Assembly (NCBI GenBank): GCA_050746125.1
Contig: JBOGKX010000202.1
Coordinates: 1 to 64,000 of the forward strand
Direction: 5' to 3'
DNA length: 64,000 bases
DNA from: JAJPKR01 sp050746125
GTDB lineage: Bacteria > Acidobacteriota > Terriglobia > Terriglobales > SCQP01
The notes under the pieces were generated by a model. It saw only the letters and a list, made by a program, of their open reading frames with translations. It ran no database searches and was not told where the DNA came from. Made by a program: the position numbers and the translations under genes. Position 1 is the first letter of the stretch. The number at the start of each line of letters is the position of its first letter. This document shows positions 41,525 through 51,103 of the stretch, one piece after another.

Positions 41525-42883
41525 CTACCGGCGCCGCCGCGCGCCGGGAACCGCTTGCATGGCCCCCGCCGGCTTGGGCCCGGGCGCGGCCGCGGCGGTC
41601 TGCTCGGGATTGGCCAGGGCGATGACATCGTCCTGCGCCAGGCCCTGCACCACGACTTGGCTCTCGCTCTGGCGCACGATCTGGATCGGATGGCGGCTGA
41701 ACTGACCGTGGTCGAATAGGTAAACGTAATTTTGCCCGTCGCCGCTGAAGACCGCTTGCGCCGGCACCCACAAGACGTCGTGCAAACGGTCGGTGATCAG
41801 TTGCACGTTGGCGCTCATGCCGGGATGCAACTGGCTCGAGGGCTGATCGAGGCCGATGGTACAGACCACGTGGCGGTCCCAAGGAGGCCCGCTCACCCCG
41901 CCCATGTATTTCACCTTGCCGGCAAAGGTCTGGCCGGGCAAGCCGACAAACTCGATGCGCGCCGGCTGGCCGACATTCAAATGGCCGCGGTCGAGTTCGT
42001 TGATGTTGGCCAGCACCTGCCAGTCCGTGGTGGCGGGAATCTCGGCAATCAGCATGCCCGGACGCGTCGTGTCGCCGACCTGATAGGGGGGCAACTGCAT
42101 GCCGGGATAGAACATGTTGGTGCTGTTGTTGGTCTTGATGTCCACGTAACCGCCGTGGGTGGCGCGCAGCGTCATGGCGGCGATATTGCGGCGGGCGGTC
42201 TGGGCATCCACCTGCGCTTTGCGCAGGGCTGCCTCCTGGATGGCAATGGCGGCGCGGCTGGTGGCTTGCTGGCTGGCCAAATCACTTTGGAGTTGTCGTA
42301 GGTGATCTTGGGCGGCGCGCAGATTGAGATTGTTGGTCTGAGCGTCGATGGCGGCCAAGATGGGATTCTTGCGCACCTGCAATTGCGCGCGGCGCACGTC
42401 GTAGCGCGCTTTGATGAGGGCGTAGCGGTTCTCTTCCTCGGCGGCGGCGGCGGTGGCGCGCGCCTGGATGACTTGCTGCTCGGCGATTTGCAGCGCCGCT
42501 TGCGCCTGCTTCAGGTTGTACTCCTGCACCGAGGTGTCGAAGGCCACGATTACATCGCCCGGCTTGACCAGCGAGCCGGGCTTGGCCAAGGAAGTAATGC
42601 TCAGTTGACCGCCCGCCACCATGGGCGCATTCAGCAGTTCCGAGTTGCCGCCCTCCAACGTGCCCTGCGCGAACACCCTCAGCGTGACATCGCCGCGCTT
42701 GACCTCGGCCACCGGAACTCCGCCGGTGGGACCGCCACCGATGTCCCGATAAAGCCGCCAACCGAACCACACGAGCAGGGCGGCGATGCCGGCCAGGATG
42801 AGATATCGCAGCGCCACCCGCCAGGGTTGGCGGCGCGGCCGCGCCGGCGGGGTGAGCAGCGGGGCTGGAGCGACACTGGTCAC
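41525..42883 (-). CDS. Membrane-fusion (HlyD/MacA-like) adaptor, third of three
   Basis: 452 residues. A single N-terminal membrane helix (RYLILAGIAALLVWFGWRLY) is followed by a lipoyl-like half (GDVTLRVFAQGTLEGGNSELLNAP), a long coiled-coil hairpin (residues about 115-235), the second lipoyl half with MTLRATHGGYVDI, and beta-barrel strands (VLANINELDRGHLNVGQPARIEF). The Pro/Ala-rich tail is unstructured. It starts at a GTG in a GTGA overlap with the preceding adaptor. It is expected to bridge the permease and TolC in the periplasm. Confidence 0.92.
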   Translation of the reverse strand: MTSVAPAPLLTPPARPRRQPWRVALRYLILAGIAALLVWFGWRLYRDIGGGPTGGVPVAEVKRGDVTLRVFAQGTLEGGNSELLNAPMVAGGQLSITSLAKPGSLVKPGDVIVAFDTSVQEYNLKQAQAALQIAEQQVIQARATAAAAEEENRYALIKARYDVRRAQLQVRKNPILAAIDAQTNNLNLRAAQDHLRQLQSDLASQQATSRAAIAIQEAALRKAQVDAQTARRNIAAMTLRATHGGYVDIKTNNSTNMFYPGMQLPPYQVGDTTRPGMLIAEIPATTDWQVLANINELDRGHLNVGQPARIEFVGLPGQTFAGKVKYMGGVSGPPWDRHVVCTIGLDQPSSQLHPGMSANVQLITDRLHDVLWVPAQAVFSGDGQNYVYLFDHGQFSRHPIQIVRQSESQVVVQGLAQDDVIALANPEQTAAAAPGPKPAGAMQAVPGARRRR

Positions 42884-44157
42884 TGCCTCGCCTTTCGCTG
42901 CATGCGTTTGCCTTGCGTGGGATCGGCGAGGGCCACGCGCGTGCCTTCCGCAATGCCGGTGATAGCTACGGCATCGGGATTGCGCGCCAGCACCTTCACC
43001 GGCGCCGGCCGGAAACTCCCGCCATCTTGCACATAAACGATCGCCTTGCCGTCGCGCGTAAAGAGCGCCTGCACCGGGATGCTGATCGCATCGGGCAGTC
43101 GCTTGACGACGATATCGAGCGTTCCGTTCATACCCGGGCGCAGGCTCGGCGGAACGCGCGCCAACTGCCCGTAGGCCTTGAACGCTTGTTTGGGCGGAAA
43201 GCCGCCATCCATGTCCGCTTCCGCCAGCGGCGAGATGGAAGCGAGGCGGCCGCGAAAGGTGGCCTCCGGCAAGGCGTCAAGGTGCACTCGCACCGCTTGC
43301 CCGACGCTCACCTGCCCGCGGTCCACCTCTTCCAAGCTACCCTCCATTTGCAAGGTGGACAGATCCGGAACCTCGGCAATGGTGGCGCCCGGCCAGGCGG
43401 CATCGCCGACCTTGAACGGCTTGGCGTTCATCCAGCCTTGAGAGCGGTTCATCATGTACGTCACGACGCCGGGACTTGGCGTGCGCAGTTCCATGTGGGC
43501 GAGATAGGTACGGTCTAGATTGACGTCGAACTGCGCCTTGGCGAGCTCCCGCTGCGCCGAGGCAATCTTGGCCTGGCTGGATTTTTCATCCAAATTGACC
43601 TTGGCCTGCTCGACGCGCAGCCCCTCTTCCGCGGTCGCCAAATCAATCCCCGCCTCCTCGCCGGCGATCTCGCCCAAGATGGATTGCTTGGTGACGTTGA
43701 GTTTGGCCGCCTCGACATGGGTCTGATCCGTGGCCACATCGAGCTTATCTTGCTCGGCGGTGATGTTGGCTTGCGCGCGCGCCTGATCGAGCGTCGCTTG
43801 CGCTTGCTGCATCACGGCCATCTTTTCCCCTAAATCTTGCCGCGCCGTAGTGGGATCGAACTTAACCACCACGTCGCCGCCATTCACCTGGCTGCCGGGC
43901 GGCGCCAGCCAGACGATGGTCAGGTTGTGAATGCGAGGCGCCACGATGGGCACCGAGTGCAGCGCCGCCAAGGAGCCGCGCGCCCGCACCACGACCAGGA
44001 ACTCCCCCTTCTGGGCGGCGGCGGTCGCGATGGATCCGGATGCGACACCGCGCGCGCGAACACTCAGGCCGGCAACCAGCAGGGCCACGGCCGCCAGCGC
44101 CGCGAGCGGGAAACCAAAGCGGCTGGTTGACTCAGCTCGGCCCCGCAACAGCCTCAC
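42880..44157 (-). CDS. Membrane-fusion (HlyD/MacA-like) adaptor, second of three
   Basis: 425 residues with one N-terminal membrane helix, a lipoyl half beginning GEFLVVVRARGSLAALHSVPIVAP, a coiled-coil hairpin rich in Ala/Gln/Lys/Glu (residues 110-215), and the returning half MELRTPSPGVVTYMMNRSQGWMNAKPFKVGDAAWPG. Barrel strands follow (VSVGQAVRVHLDALPEATFRGRL). Both junctions in the operon are GTGA overlaps, so the three adaptors are made in fixed order and probably similar amounts. Sequence similarity to its neighbours is at the fold level only, so this is not a recent duplication. Confidence 0.92.
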   Translation of the reverse strand: MRLLRGRAESTSRFGFPLAALAAVALLVAGLSVRARGVASGSIATAAAQKGEFLVVVRARGSLAALHSVPIVAPRIHNLTIVWLAPPGSQVNGGDVVVKFDPTTARQDLGEKMAVMQQAQATLDQARAQANITAEQDKLDVATDQTHVEAAKLNVTKQSILGEIAGEEAGIDLATAEEGLRVEQAKVNLDEKSSQAKIASAQRELAKAQFDVNLDRTYLAHMELRTPSPGVVTYMMNRSQGWMNAKPFKVGDAAWPGATIAEVPDLSTLQMEGSLEEVDRGQVSVGQAVRVHLDALPEATFRGRLASISPLAEADMDGGFPPKQAFKAYGQLARVPPSLRPGMNGTLDIVVKRLPDAISIPVQALFTRDGKAIVYVQDGGSFRPAPVKVLARNPDAVAITGIAEGTRVALADPTQGKRMQRKARQ

Positions 44158-45434
44158 TGCGTCGCCTCCGTATTGGCGACGGCAATGCGTTGGCCCGCGG
44201 CGAGGCCCGACGTGACGACAATGTTGTGCGCGTCGAATTCTCCCAATTCGACTCGTTGCTCGCGACGCGAGCCATCACCGGCGATCTTTGTCACGTACGC
44301 GGCACCGTTGCGGAAATGAATCGCGCCGCGCGGCACGAGCAGTTCTTTTTGGCCCGTGGCGACTTCCAAATCGATGGCGGCGGAAAGGTCGGGCATGATG
44401 CGCGGGTCGTTTTGATCGAGATGGAATAGCGCCGTATAGCTGTGCACGGGGCTATCGAAAGGCGCGGTAGCCACTGGACTGACTGACAGGAACCGGGCGG
44501 TGAATTGCGCCTTCGGATATGCGTCTAGATGGACAATGGCCGGCAAGCCGGCGCTGAGCAATCCGCCGTCGGCCTCGCTGATGGCCGCTTGCACTTCCAT
44601 TTGTGACGGATCGAAGATGCGCATCAGCGATCTCCCACCCCACATCTGGTCGCCTTCTTGGGGGACTGCAAAGGTACCGTTCTGCCAACTTGCCACCAGC
44701 GCCACCATGCCCGAGAGCGGCGCCCGCACCACCATCTGTTCGACGGCGGTCTTGGCCCGCATGTATTCCCGATATTGCTGATCGCGCTGCAGCTCGAGAA
44801 TCTTAAGCGCGGAGGCGTCGGCGATATCGTGTTGGCGGTTGGAGATCTTCAGGCTGGCTATCTGGGCGGTAGCGTCGTCAACGTTGACCTGGTCGGTTTC
44901 GGCATCGATCGTGCTCAGGATCGGCGCCTTGCGCAGCTCCAGTCTCGCCTTGCCCAGCGCCGCTTCCGCCGCCTGGAGCGCGGACGCGCGCTGCTCGGCG
45001 GCGCTGCGGTTTTGCGCCATCTTGTCTTGCACCTGATGACTCAGGTCGTCGTATTGCGCCAGCGCATCTTGCTCGTTTTGCAGTTCCACGGTCTCGTCGA
45101 AGCGCACCAAAACGTCGCCCTTTCGAACCGAGGCGCCGTTGGCAATAATGTAGGTGAGGGTCAGATCGCCGCCTGAGTGGCGGAAGCGCGGCACGCGAAC
45201 CGTGAACGAGTGCGCCGCCATCGTCTGCCCGGTGGCGCGCACAAGCCGCACCAGGCGCCCCGAGCGCACCGTGGCCAGGTCGGATCCCGACGTGGCCGCC
45301 ACCGGCGATGCGTTCCCTTGGGCCGCGACTGTACGGCAGCCGATCCCGCTCAACGCCGCGGCCAGCACCACGCCCAAAACAGTTTTGACACCTGGTGCCC
45401 GCAAGCGACTCCCCAATGTCTTAAACGTAATCAT
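44154..45434 (-). CDS. Membrane-fusion (HlyD/MacA-like) adaptor, first of three
   Basis: 426 residues; first gene of the five-gene operon. A signal or anchor helix (TVLGVVLAAALSGIGC) is followed by the lipoyl half (SGRLVRLVRATGQTMAAHSFTV...GASVRKGDVLVRFD), a coiled-coil hairpin (residues about 115-215), the returning strand MVVRAPLSGMVALVASWQNG and beta-barrel segments. It ends with the GTGA overlap with the second adaptor. An inverted repeat CTACAG/CTGTAG (45446-45451 and 45475-45480) lies in the divergent upstream region. Confidence 0.92.
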   Translation of the reverse strand: MITFKTLGSRLRAPGVKTVLGVVLAAALSGIGCRTVAAQGNASPVAATSGSDLATVRSGRLVRLVRATGQTMAAHSFTVRVPRFRHSGGDLTLTYIIANGASVRKGDVLVRFDETVELQNEQDALAQYDDLSHQVQDKMAQNRSAAEQRASALQAAEAALGKARLELRKAPILSTIDAETDQVNVDDATAQIASLKISNRQHDIADASALKILELQRDQQYREYMRAKTAVEQMVVRAPLSGMVALVASWQNGTFAVPQEGDQMWGGRSLMRIFDPSQMEVQAAISEADGGLLSAGLPAIVHLDAYPKAQFTARFLSVSPVATAPFDSPVHSYTALFHLDQNDPRIMPDLSAAIDLEVATGQKELLVPRGAIHFRNGAAYVTKIAGDGSRREQRVELGEFDAHNIVVTSGLAAGQRIAVANTEATQ

Positions 45435-45614
45435 CGCGGGAATAGCTACAGCAAATTATTTTCGCATTCCCCGACTGTAGAATTCGTTGACTCTGACTCC
45501 CTGCTTTGGACACCGCGGAGAATCGCACGGTGGCATGCAATGTGTTTTTTGATACCCATTTTGGGCCTTAACTTCGCTACTTTGATGCGACAATTTCCCC
45601 TTTCGTGGGGCAAG

Positions 45615-48119
45615 ATGCGGCAATTCATCCTCGCTTCGCTGCTGATCATCCTGCTCATGGCGCCTCTAGCCGCGCGGCAGAGCGCCCGCCATGCAGCATT
45701 CGGCGACCCCAACCTCTGGGATTGGGCGCCGAGTCGCGCTTATCACGTTGAGACCTATCGGCTTAAGCTCCAATTCGACGAGCCGAAAGGCGAGGTCTTC
45801 GGCGACGAAATCATAACCGTAGCGCCATTTGCCTCCGGATTCCGGACATTTTACCTCGACAGCTCCGAATTGAAGATCGAATCGGTAAAATTGCTGACAT
45901 CCGGCGGCGCGACGACAAGCTTGCCGTTCCGTCAAGCCGACCCAAAACTTTGGATCACGCTGGACCGGCCTTACGAGCGTGGCACAAGCCTTCGCGTCGA
46001 GATCGTCTATCACGGGTTCCCGCGCACCGGACTGTTCTTCGTCAACCCGAACCCGGCCTACTCCCGCTGGCCGCGCGAGGTGTGGTCGCAGGGGGAGAGC
46101 GAGTTCAACCATTTTTGGTTCCCCTGCTGGGATCATCCCAACGACAAAGCGGCGAGCGAGACGATCACCACCGTGCCCGAGTCGCAGAGCGTGGTGTCGA
46201 ATGGGCGACTGGTAAGCGTCACCCATTCTCACGGCGAAGCGACGTACGACTGGGTAGAGCCGATACCACACAGTTCGTACTTGATCTCGATTGCGGTCGG
46301 GCCGTGGCGCAAGGTTAGCCAGCGCTTCGACAACAAGCCGGTCGACATCTACGTCCCGGACAGTGTGGACGCCGCCACGGCGCTTCGCGCCTTCGGCTCG
46401 ACCCCCGATGCCATGGGCTTCTACTCGCGCCTCTTCGGCGTTGACTACCCCTATGAAAAATATGCCCAGACGGCGGTGCACAACTTCACCGCCGGCGGCA
46501 TGGAGAACATCAGCGCCACGACGCAAACCGATCTGGCCCTGCATGGCGAGCGCGCCGATGCCGACTATCCCAGTTGGCCGTTGATGGCGCACGAACTCGC
46601 GCACCAATGGTTCGGCGACTTGGTGACCACCCGCGACTGGTCCAATCTTTGGCTGAATGAGGGATTCGCGACTTTCCTAGCCAACCTCTACACGCAACAT
46701 CGCGAAGGCGATGATGCCTATCGTTTCGCCGTCTGGCAGGATCAGCGGCAGGCGCGAGCCGAAGACGACCACGACTATAGCCGGCCCATCGTGGATCGGC
46801 ATTTTACGTTCCCCGAGCAGATGTTCGACGCCACGACTTACTCCAAAGGCGGCGCCGTGCTGGATATGCTGCGATACGTGCTGGATGGGGCGGCGGTTTC
46901 GCATCCCGCCACGCCGAGCGAGCCGCTGTTTCGCGCCCTGCACGCCTATTTGCTCGCCCATCGCGCCGGCAACGTGGATACGCACGACCTGATGGAAGCG
47001 CTGCGGCAAACGACGGGCCGCAACTTGGACTGGTTCTTTCATGAGTGGGCGTTTCGGCCCGGTTACCCGCGATACCAAGTCGCGGCGCGCTACGAGCCCG
47101 CGCGGCGTATCGAGGCGGTTACGATTCGCCAAACGCAGGCGGCAGACGATCTGACTCCGATCTTCGACATGCCGATCGAATTGGCGTTTCATGGCGCCAA
47201 CGGCGAGACCCAAGCGGTGACGATTCGCGACCAGCAACGCGAGCAAGAGTTCGACCTGTCGTTGCCGTTCGCTCCGGCTTGGATGGCCTTCGACCCAAAT
47301 GGCCACATTTATAAGGCACTCGACTACCAACCGCCGACGCCGGAGCTTGCCGCCCAGGCGGAAGACGATCCGGCGATGATGAGCCGGCTGTGGGCGACGC
47401 GGCAATTGGCGCGGCGGGGCGCCGCCGCCGAGCCGGCGCTGGCGGCGGTACTGGCCCACGACGCGTTCTATGGCGTGCGGGTGGCGGCCGCGGCGGGACT
47501 GGGCGAGGTGGGCGGAGAGGCGGCGCCGGGCGCGCTACTGGCAGCACTTGGCCAGCCCGATAGCCGCGTGCGAGCGGCGGCGGTGCGGGCACTGGCCCGG
47601 CAAGCCGGCCAGGCGGAGGTTTACGCAGCGCTGCTGCGTGTCCTTAAAAGCGACCCCAGCTACGCGGCCGAAGCCGCCGCTGCCGCCGCGCTCGGGGCAA
47701 GCGGCAATCCGGCGGCTCTCGATGTGCTGCGAGCCGAGATCGCAGCGCGTCCCGAGCTGCACGTCTGGGCGGGCGTGGTCCGGGGCTTGGCGGCTAGCAA
47801 GGACCCGCGCGCCGCCGCTGTCTTGATGGCGCAGGCCGAGCCGGGCGTACCCGAGCCGGTGCGCATCAGCGCGCTGCGCGCCCTGCCGGCGATGAAGGCG
47901 AGTTGGGTCGGCCCGCTCCGCGCCCAGCTTGTGGTGGTAATTGCCGCCGCGCTGGCCGACCCTTTCGGCGATACGCGAGACGCCGGCGAGTACGCGGCGG
48001 CTGCCTTGCGGCTGGCGCGTTTCCGGCCTTACCTCGAGACGCAAGCGGCCAGCGCCGCCGAGCCGCAGCAGCAAGAAAACGCGCGGGAATACTTGAAACT
48101 TTTCGAGAACAAAAACTAA
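45615..48119 (+). CDS. Secreted M1-family zinc aminopeptidase with C-terminal HEAT-like repeats
   Basis: 834 residues from MRQFILASLLIILLM, a signal peptide; an in-frame ATG 30 bases earlier (45585) also begins MRQF and is an alternative. The M1 exopeptidase motif GGMEN (residues 294-298) and the zinc site HELAHQWFGDL (His326, Glu327, His330) with the downstream ligand Glu in WLNEGFA are complete. Residues about 580-830 are Ala/Leu-rich repeats of HEAT type (VRVAAAAGLGEVGGEAAPGALLAALGQPDSRVRAAAVRALAR). It cleaves N-terminal residues from peptides outside the cytoplasm. The next gene follows after 38 bases. Confidence 0.93.
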   Translation: MRQFILASLLIILLMAPLAARQSARHAAFGDPNLWDWAPSRAYHVETYRLKLQFDEPKGEVFGDEIITVAPFASGFRTFYLDSSELKIESVKLLTSGGATTSLPFRQADPKLWITLDRPYERGTSLRVEIVYHGFPRTGLFFVNPNPAYSRWPREVWSQGESEFNHFWFPCWDHPNDKAASETITTVPESQSVVSNGRLVSVTHSHGEATYDWVEPIPHSSYLISIAVGPWRKVSQRFDNKPVDIYVPDSVDAATALRAFGSTPDAMGFYSRLFGVDYPYEKYAQTAVHNFTAGGMENISATTQTDLALHGERADADYPSWPLMAHELAHQWFGDLVTTRDWSNLWLNEGFATFLANLYTQHREGDDAYRFAVWQDQRQARAEDDHDYSRPIVDRHFTFPEQMFDATTYSKGGAVLDMLRYVLDGAAVSHPATPSEPLFRALHAYLLAHRAGNVDTHDLMEALRQTTGRNLDWFFHEWAFRPGYPRYQVAARYEPARRIEAVTIRQTQAADDLTPIFDMPIELAFHGANGETQAVTIRDQQREQEFDLSLPFAPAWMAFDPNGHIYKALDYQPPTPELAAQAEDDPAMMSRLWATRQLARRGAAAEPALAAVLAHDAFYGVRVAAAAGLGEVGGEAAPGALLAALGQPDSRVRAAAVRALARQAGQAEVYAALLRVLKSDPSYAAEAAAAAALGASGNPAALDVLRAEIAARPELHVWAGVVRGLAASKDPRAAAVLMAQAEPGVPEPVRISALRALPAMKASWVGPLRAQLVVVIAAALADPFGDTRDAGEYAAAALRLARFRPYLETQAASAAEPQQQENAREYLKLFENKN

Positions 48120-48121
48120 TA

Positions 48122-48140
48122 ACCGCGCCGTCGGCGCGGT
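48122..48140 (+). promoter_or_regulatory. Intercistronic stem-loop
   Basis: ACCGCGCC (48122-48129) pairs perfectly with GGCGCGGT (48133-48140) across three bases. It starts two bases after the M1 peptidase stop and ends before the next gene's AGGAG site. With no U-tract it is more likely an mRNA stability or processing element than a terminator. Confidence 0.5.
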
Positions 48141-48157
48141 CGGAAATTAGGAGCGAA

Positions 48158-50641
48158 ATGCGACGGGCATTGGCGGGCACGATCTGTTTCTTCTTGGCCG
48201 GAATCCTGGTTCCGAAGGTCAAGGCGCAGCGGCCGGATCCGGTGGCCGGACTGGAGCGGCACGCGGGCTTTATTCCCTTTTACTGGAACGCGCGCGAGGG
48301 CAAGTTGATATTCGCGCTTTCCCCCGAGCGATTGCGCCAGCCCTTCCTTCTTTTCACCGGACTGGGCAGTGGCGTTGGCTCGCTCACGATGTTCGCCGAT
48401 CGCTCCACCGTGGGCAGCGCCGCCGTGTGCCGGTTCGAGCGGGTGGGACCGCGGCTGCTGGTGATCGCCGAAAACCAGCATTTTCGCGCCGCCAATGGCA
48501 ACGACGATCTCAAGGCATCCGTGGCGGCGAGCTTCCCGACCGCAGTGTTGGCTTCGCTCCCGATCGAGGGCGAAACGGAAGGCGAGTTGCTGGTGGACGC
48601 CAACCCGCTGGTGGTGCGCGACGCCTTCGATCTGATCCGCCAATTGCAGTCGCCGGCGCGGGTGGTCAACGGCAGCGTCCAGCGTGCCGCGAACACGGGC
48701 GCAAGTTGGCGGCTCGACTTGACGCGCAGCGCGGTGGCCATGGCCCACACCCGCGCCTTCCCCGGCAATACCGAGACCGAGGCGCTTTTGACCTTCACCT
48801 CCGAGCGGCCGGGGGCGGACGCGCTGCGCCAGATGGCCGACAGCTCGGCGCTGACCGTGCGCGAGCACCAGTCCTTCGTGGCCTTGCCGCCGGCCGGGTA
48901 TGAGCCGCGCGCCTACGATCCCCGCGTCGGTTTCCTGAGCGAGAGCTTCGAAGACTTTTCGCAGCCGTTCAACCGACCTTTAGTGCGGCAAGCGATCTTG
49001 CGGTGGCGGCTGCAGAAAAAGGATCCTAGCGCGGCGTTGAGCGAGCCGGTGCGGCCGATCACGTTTTACCTCGATCCGGCGATCCCGGATCCGATGCGCT
49101 CGGCCATTCGCCGCGGCGCCTTGTGGTGGAACCAGGCATTCGAGCAGGCGGGATTCAAGGACGCGCTGCGCATCGCCGACCTGCCGCCGGGCGCCGATCC
49201 GCTCGATTTCCGCTACCCGACAATCCAGTGGACCAACCGCAGTGGCCGCGGCTGGTCGGTGGGCATGGCGCAAGCCGACCCGCGCACGGGCGAGATCTTG
49301 CATGCCGTCGTGCAGCTCGATTCCTTCCGCATGAGGACCGTGCACAACTATTGGGACGCACTGGGGCCGGCCGGCGGACGCGGCGCCGCCGCAAGCGGCG
49401 ATGGCGCGGCCTTCGACTTTTTCGCGCCGCTCGACAGCCTAGATCCGGCGATCTCCGAAGAGCAGCTGATGCTGAATCGCCTGGCGCTGCTGGCTTGCCA
49501 CGAGATGGGCCACGTGCTGGGCCTTCAGCACAATTTCATTGCCAGCACCTTCGGGCGCGGCTCGGTGATGGATTATTACGCTCCGCGGGTGAGCATACGG
49601 GCCGACGGCACGCCCGACCTCGCCGACGCCTACATGCAGGGCGTGGGCAGCTATGACCGCTTCGCCATCGAGTGGGGCTACTCGACCGGCGCGGCGGGGG
49701 CTTCGGCGGCGGCGGAACGGCAGCGTCTGAACGCGCTCGTGGAGGCGGCGCGGCGCCGCGGAATCGTCTGGGGCAACAGCCAGGACGCGCGTTGGAATGC
49801 CTATGACGATGGAGCGGACCCGGTGAGCTGGCTGGCGCACGTCGAGCCGGTGCGGGACGCGCTCTTGCACCGCTATGGCGCTTCCCTGCTGCGCCCCGGC
49901 GAGTCCACGGCCGATCTCTCGGCGCGGTTTGCGCTCGTCTACCTGTTTCACCAGTACGCCCTGCGCGCTGCGCTGAACACCATCGGCGGTGCGGAAGTTC
50001 CGCCATCGGCGGCCGGCGATGGCCAAGTGCCGGTGCAGGTCTGGCCCGCCGCCCAGCAGCGGCGTGCCCTCAGCCTGGAACTGGCGGCGCTGGCGCCGGA
50101 CGAGCTGCGCATCCCCCCCGGATTGTGGCGCTGGTTGGGACCGCAAAATGACGAGGATTCGGTGGCGCAGGCGGAGCGCTATAGGTCCTCGGCCGGCTAT
50201 CTGCTCAGCCCGTTCGATGCCGCCCGCTCGGTGGCGGAGATCGTCGTGGACGGTCTACTCGACCCGCATCGGCTGGAGCGGCTGCTGAGCGAACGGCAGG
50301 AAGATGCCGCCGCGCTGCCGGCCGCGACGGTCGTCCAGCAATTGGTGCAGGCGGCGTTTGCCGCCTCGCCACGGCTCCCGGACGCCAGCTTAGCTTTCGT
50401 CGTCCAGACGCGGGTGGCGGAGGGCTTGATGGATTTGGAGGTCAACGATGCGGCCACGCCCGAGGTGCGGGGGCTGGCCTGGCAGGGCGTGGCGCGCGTG
50501 GCGGCGCGTTTACCGGAACTGGCGGCGGGCGAGCCGCAAATCCGCGCGCTACAGCGGGAAATGACGCTGTTCCTCGCCAATCCCCGCCAGAACGCGCCGC
50601 ATCTCCACCCTTCCGGCGCGCCGCCGGGACCGCCGGTGTAG
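48158..50641 (+). CDS. Secreted zinc metalloprotease, DUF5117/DUF4953-type metzincin
   Basis: 827 residues from MRRALAGTICFFLAG with TTAGGAG five bases upstream. A signal peptide ends near KAQ (residue 23). The N-terminal half (DUF5117-like: GFIPFYWNAREGKLIF, LLLFTGLGSGVGS) precedes the catalytic domain with the extended zinc motif HEMGHVLGLQH (His448, Glu449, His452, His458), the metzincin pattern HExxHxxGxxH, and a later Met-turn candidate SVMDYYAP. It is a predicted periplasmic or extracellular endoprotease. It forms an operon with the M1 aminopeptidase, a sensible pair for breaking down protein to amino acids. Confidence 0.9.
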   Translation: MRRALAGTICFFLAGILVPKVKAQRPDPVAGLERHAGFIPFYWNAREGKLIFALSPERLRQPFLLFTGLGSGVGSLTMFADRSTVGSAAVCRFERVGPRLLVIAENQHFRAANGNDDLKASVAASFPTAVLASLPIEGETEGELLVDANPLVVRDAFDLIRQLQSPARVVNGSVQRAANTGASWRLDLTRSAVAMAHTRAFPGNTETEALLTFTSERPGADALRQMADSSALTVREHQSFVALPPAGYEPRAYDPRVGFLSESFEDFSQPFNRPLVRQAILRWRLQKKDPSAALSEPVRPITFYLDPAIPDPMRSAIRRGALWWNQAFEQAGFKDALRIADLPPGADPLDFRYPTIQWTNRSGRGWSVGMAQADPRTGEILHAVVQLDSFRMRTVHNYWDALGPAGGRGAAASGDGAAFDFFAPLDSLDPAISEEQLMLNRLALLACHEMGHVLGLQHNFIASTFGRGSVMDYYAPRVSIRADGTPDLADAYMQGVGSYDRFAIEWGYSTGAAGASAAAERQRLNALVEAARRRGIVWGNSQDARWNAYDDGADPVSWLAHVEPVRDALLHRYGASLLRPGESTADLSARFALVYLFHQYALRAALNTIGGAEVPPSAAGDGQVPVQVWPAAQQRRALSLELAALAPDELRIPPGLWRWLGPQNDEDSVAQAERYRSSAGYLLSPFDAARSVAEIVVDGLLDPHRLERLLSERQEDAAALPAATVVQQLVQAAFAASPRLPDASLAFVVQTRVAEGLMDLEVNDAATPEVRGLAWQGVARVAARLPELAAGEPQIRALQREMTLFLANPRQNAPHLHPSGAPPGPPV

Positions 50642-50644
50642 CGA

Positions 50645-51100
50645 CTAGCGCAGGCCGGACCAGGTCTCGCAGATGACGATGGAGTTACCGGGATTGGCGG
50701 GATCGAATTTGACCTCGGCGGGCAGGCCGGGCAGGCAGCCTTTGGGGCGAATCAACGACAGCAAGGGAGCGATCTCTTGCGAGGCCTCGTATTGTACGCC
50801 GCGGACGGTGTAGCGATAAACGACGATACGCTGCAGCTTCCCGGCGCCGTCCTTTGCGCGTGCCTGGGCACCATACGCGGGAACGTCGTCGAGCACGTCC
50901 ACAATCTCGCCCGAGGTCAAGCGGCCGACCAGATTGACCCGCACGCGGCGCTGCCGCTCCCGTTCGGCTTCATCCGGGCGGCCGCGAAACCGCAGCCAGG
51001 CCGCCGCCGCGCCGATCGCGACCACACCGCTTCCCCCGGCCAGGGCGGCCACGCCCCACCGCGATTGCAAAAGCTGATCCCATTGCCAATACGCCGCCAT
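50645..51100 (-). CDS. Small membrane-anchored protein, DUF3592-like
   Basis: 151 residues. One membrane helix (VAALAGGSGVVAIGAAAAWLRF, residues 16-37) is followed by a charged linker and a small beta domain (GEIVDVLDDVPAY...RIVVYRYTVRGVQYEASQEI...PAEVKFDPANPGNSIV), the pattern of DUF3592-type proteins with a conserved NP-NS end. Function unknown. Its ATG is three bases after the stop of the FAH-family gene, so it is cotranscribed with it. It converges with the metalloprotease gene, leaving three bases between them. Confidence 0.65.
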   Translation of the reverse strand: MAAYWQWDQLLQSRWGVAALAGGSGVVAIGAAAAWLRFRGRPDEAERERQRRVRVNLVGRLTSGEIVDVLDDVPAYGAQARAKDGAGKLQRIVVYRYTVRGVQYEASQEIAPLLSLIRPKGCLPGLPAEVKFDPANPGNSIVICETWSGLR

Positions 51101-51103
51101 CGC

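Noticed and set aside
45177..45614. N-terminal extension of the M1 peptidase frame
   Set aside because: It runs opposite the first adaptor gene and lacks conservation; the signal peptide at 45615 (or 45585) marks the real start.
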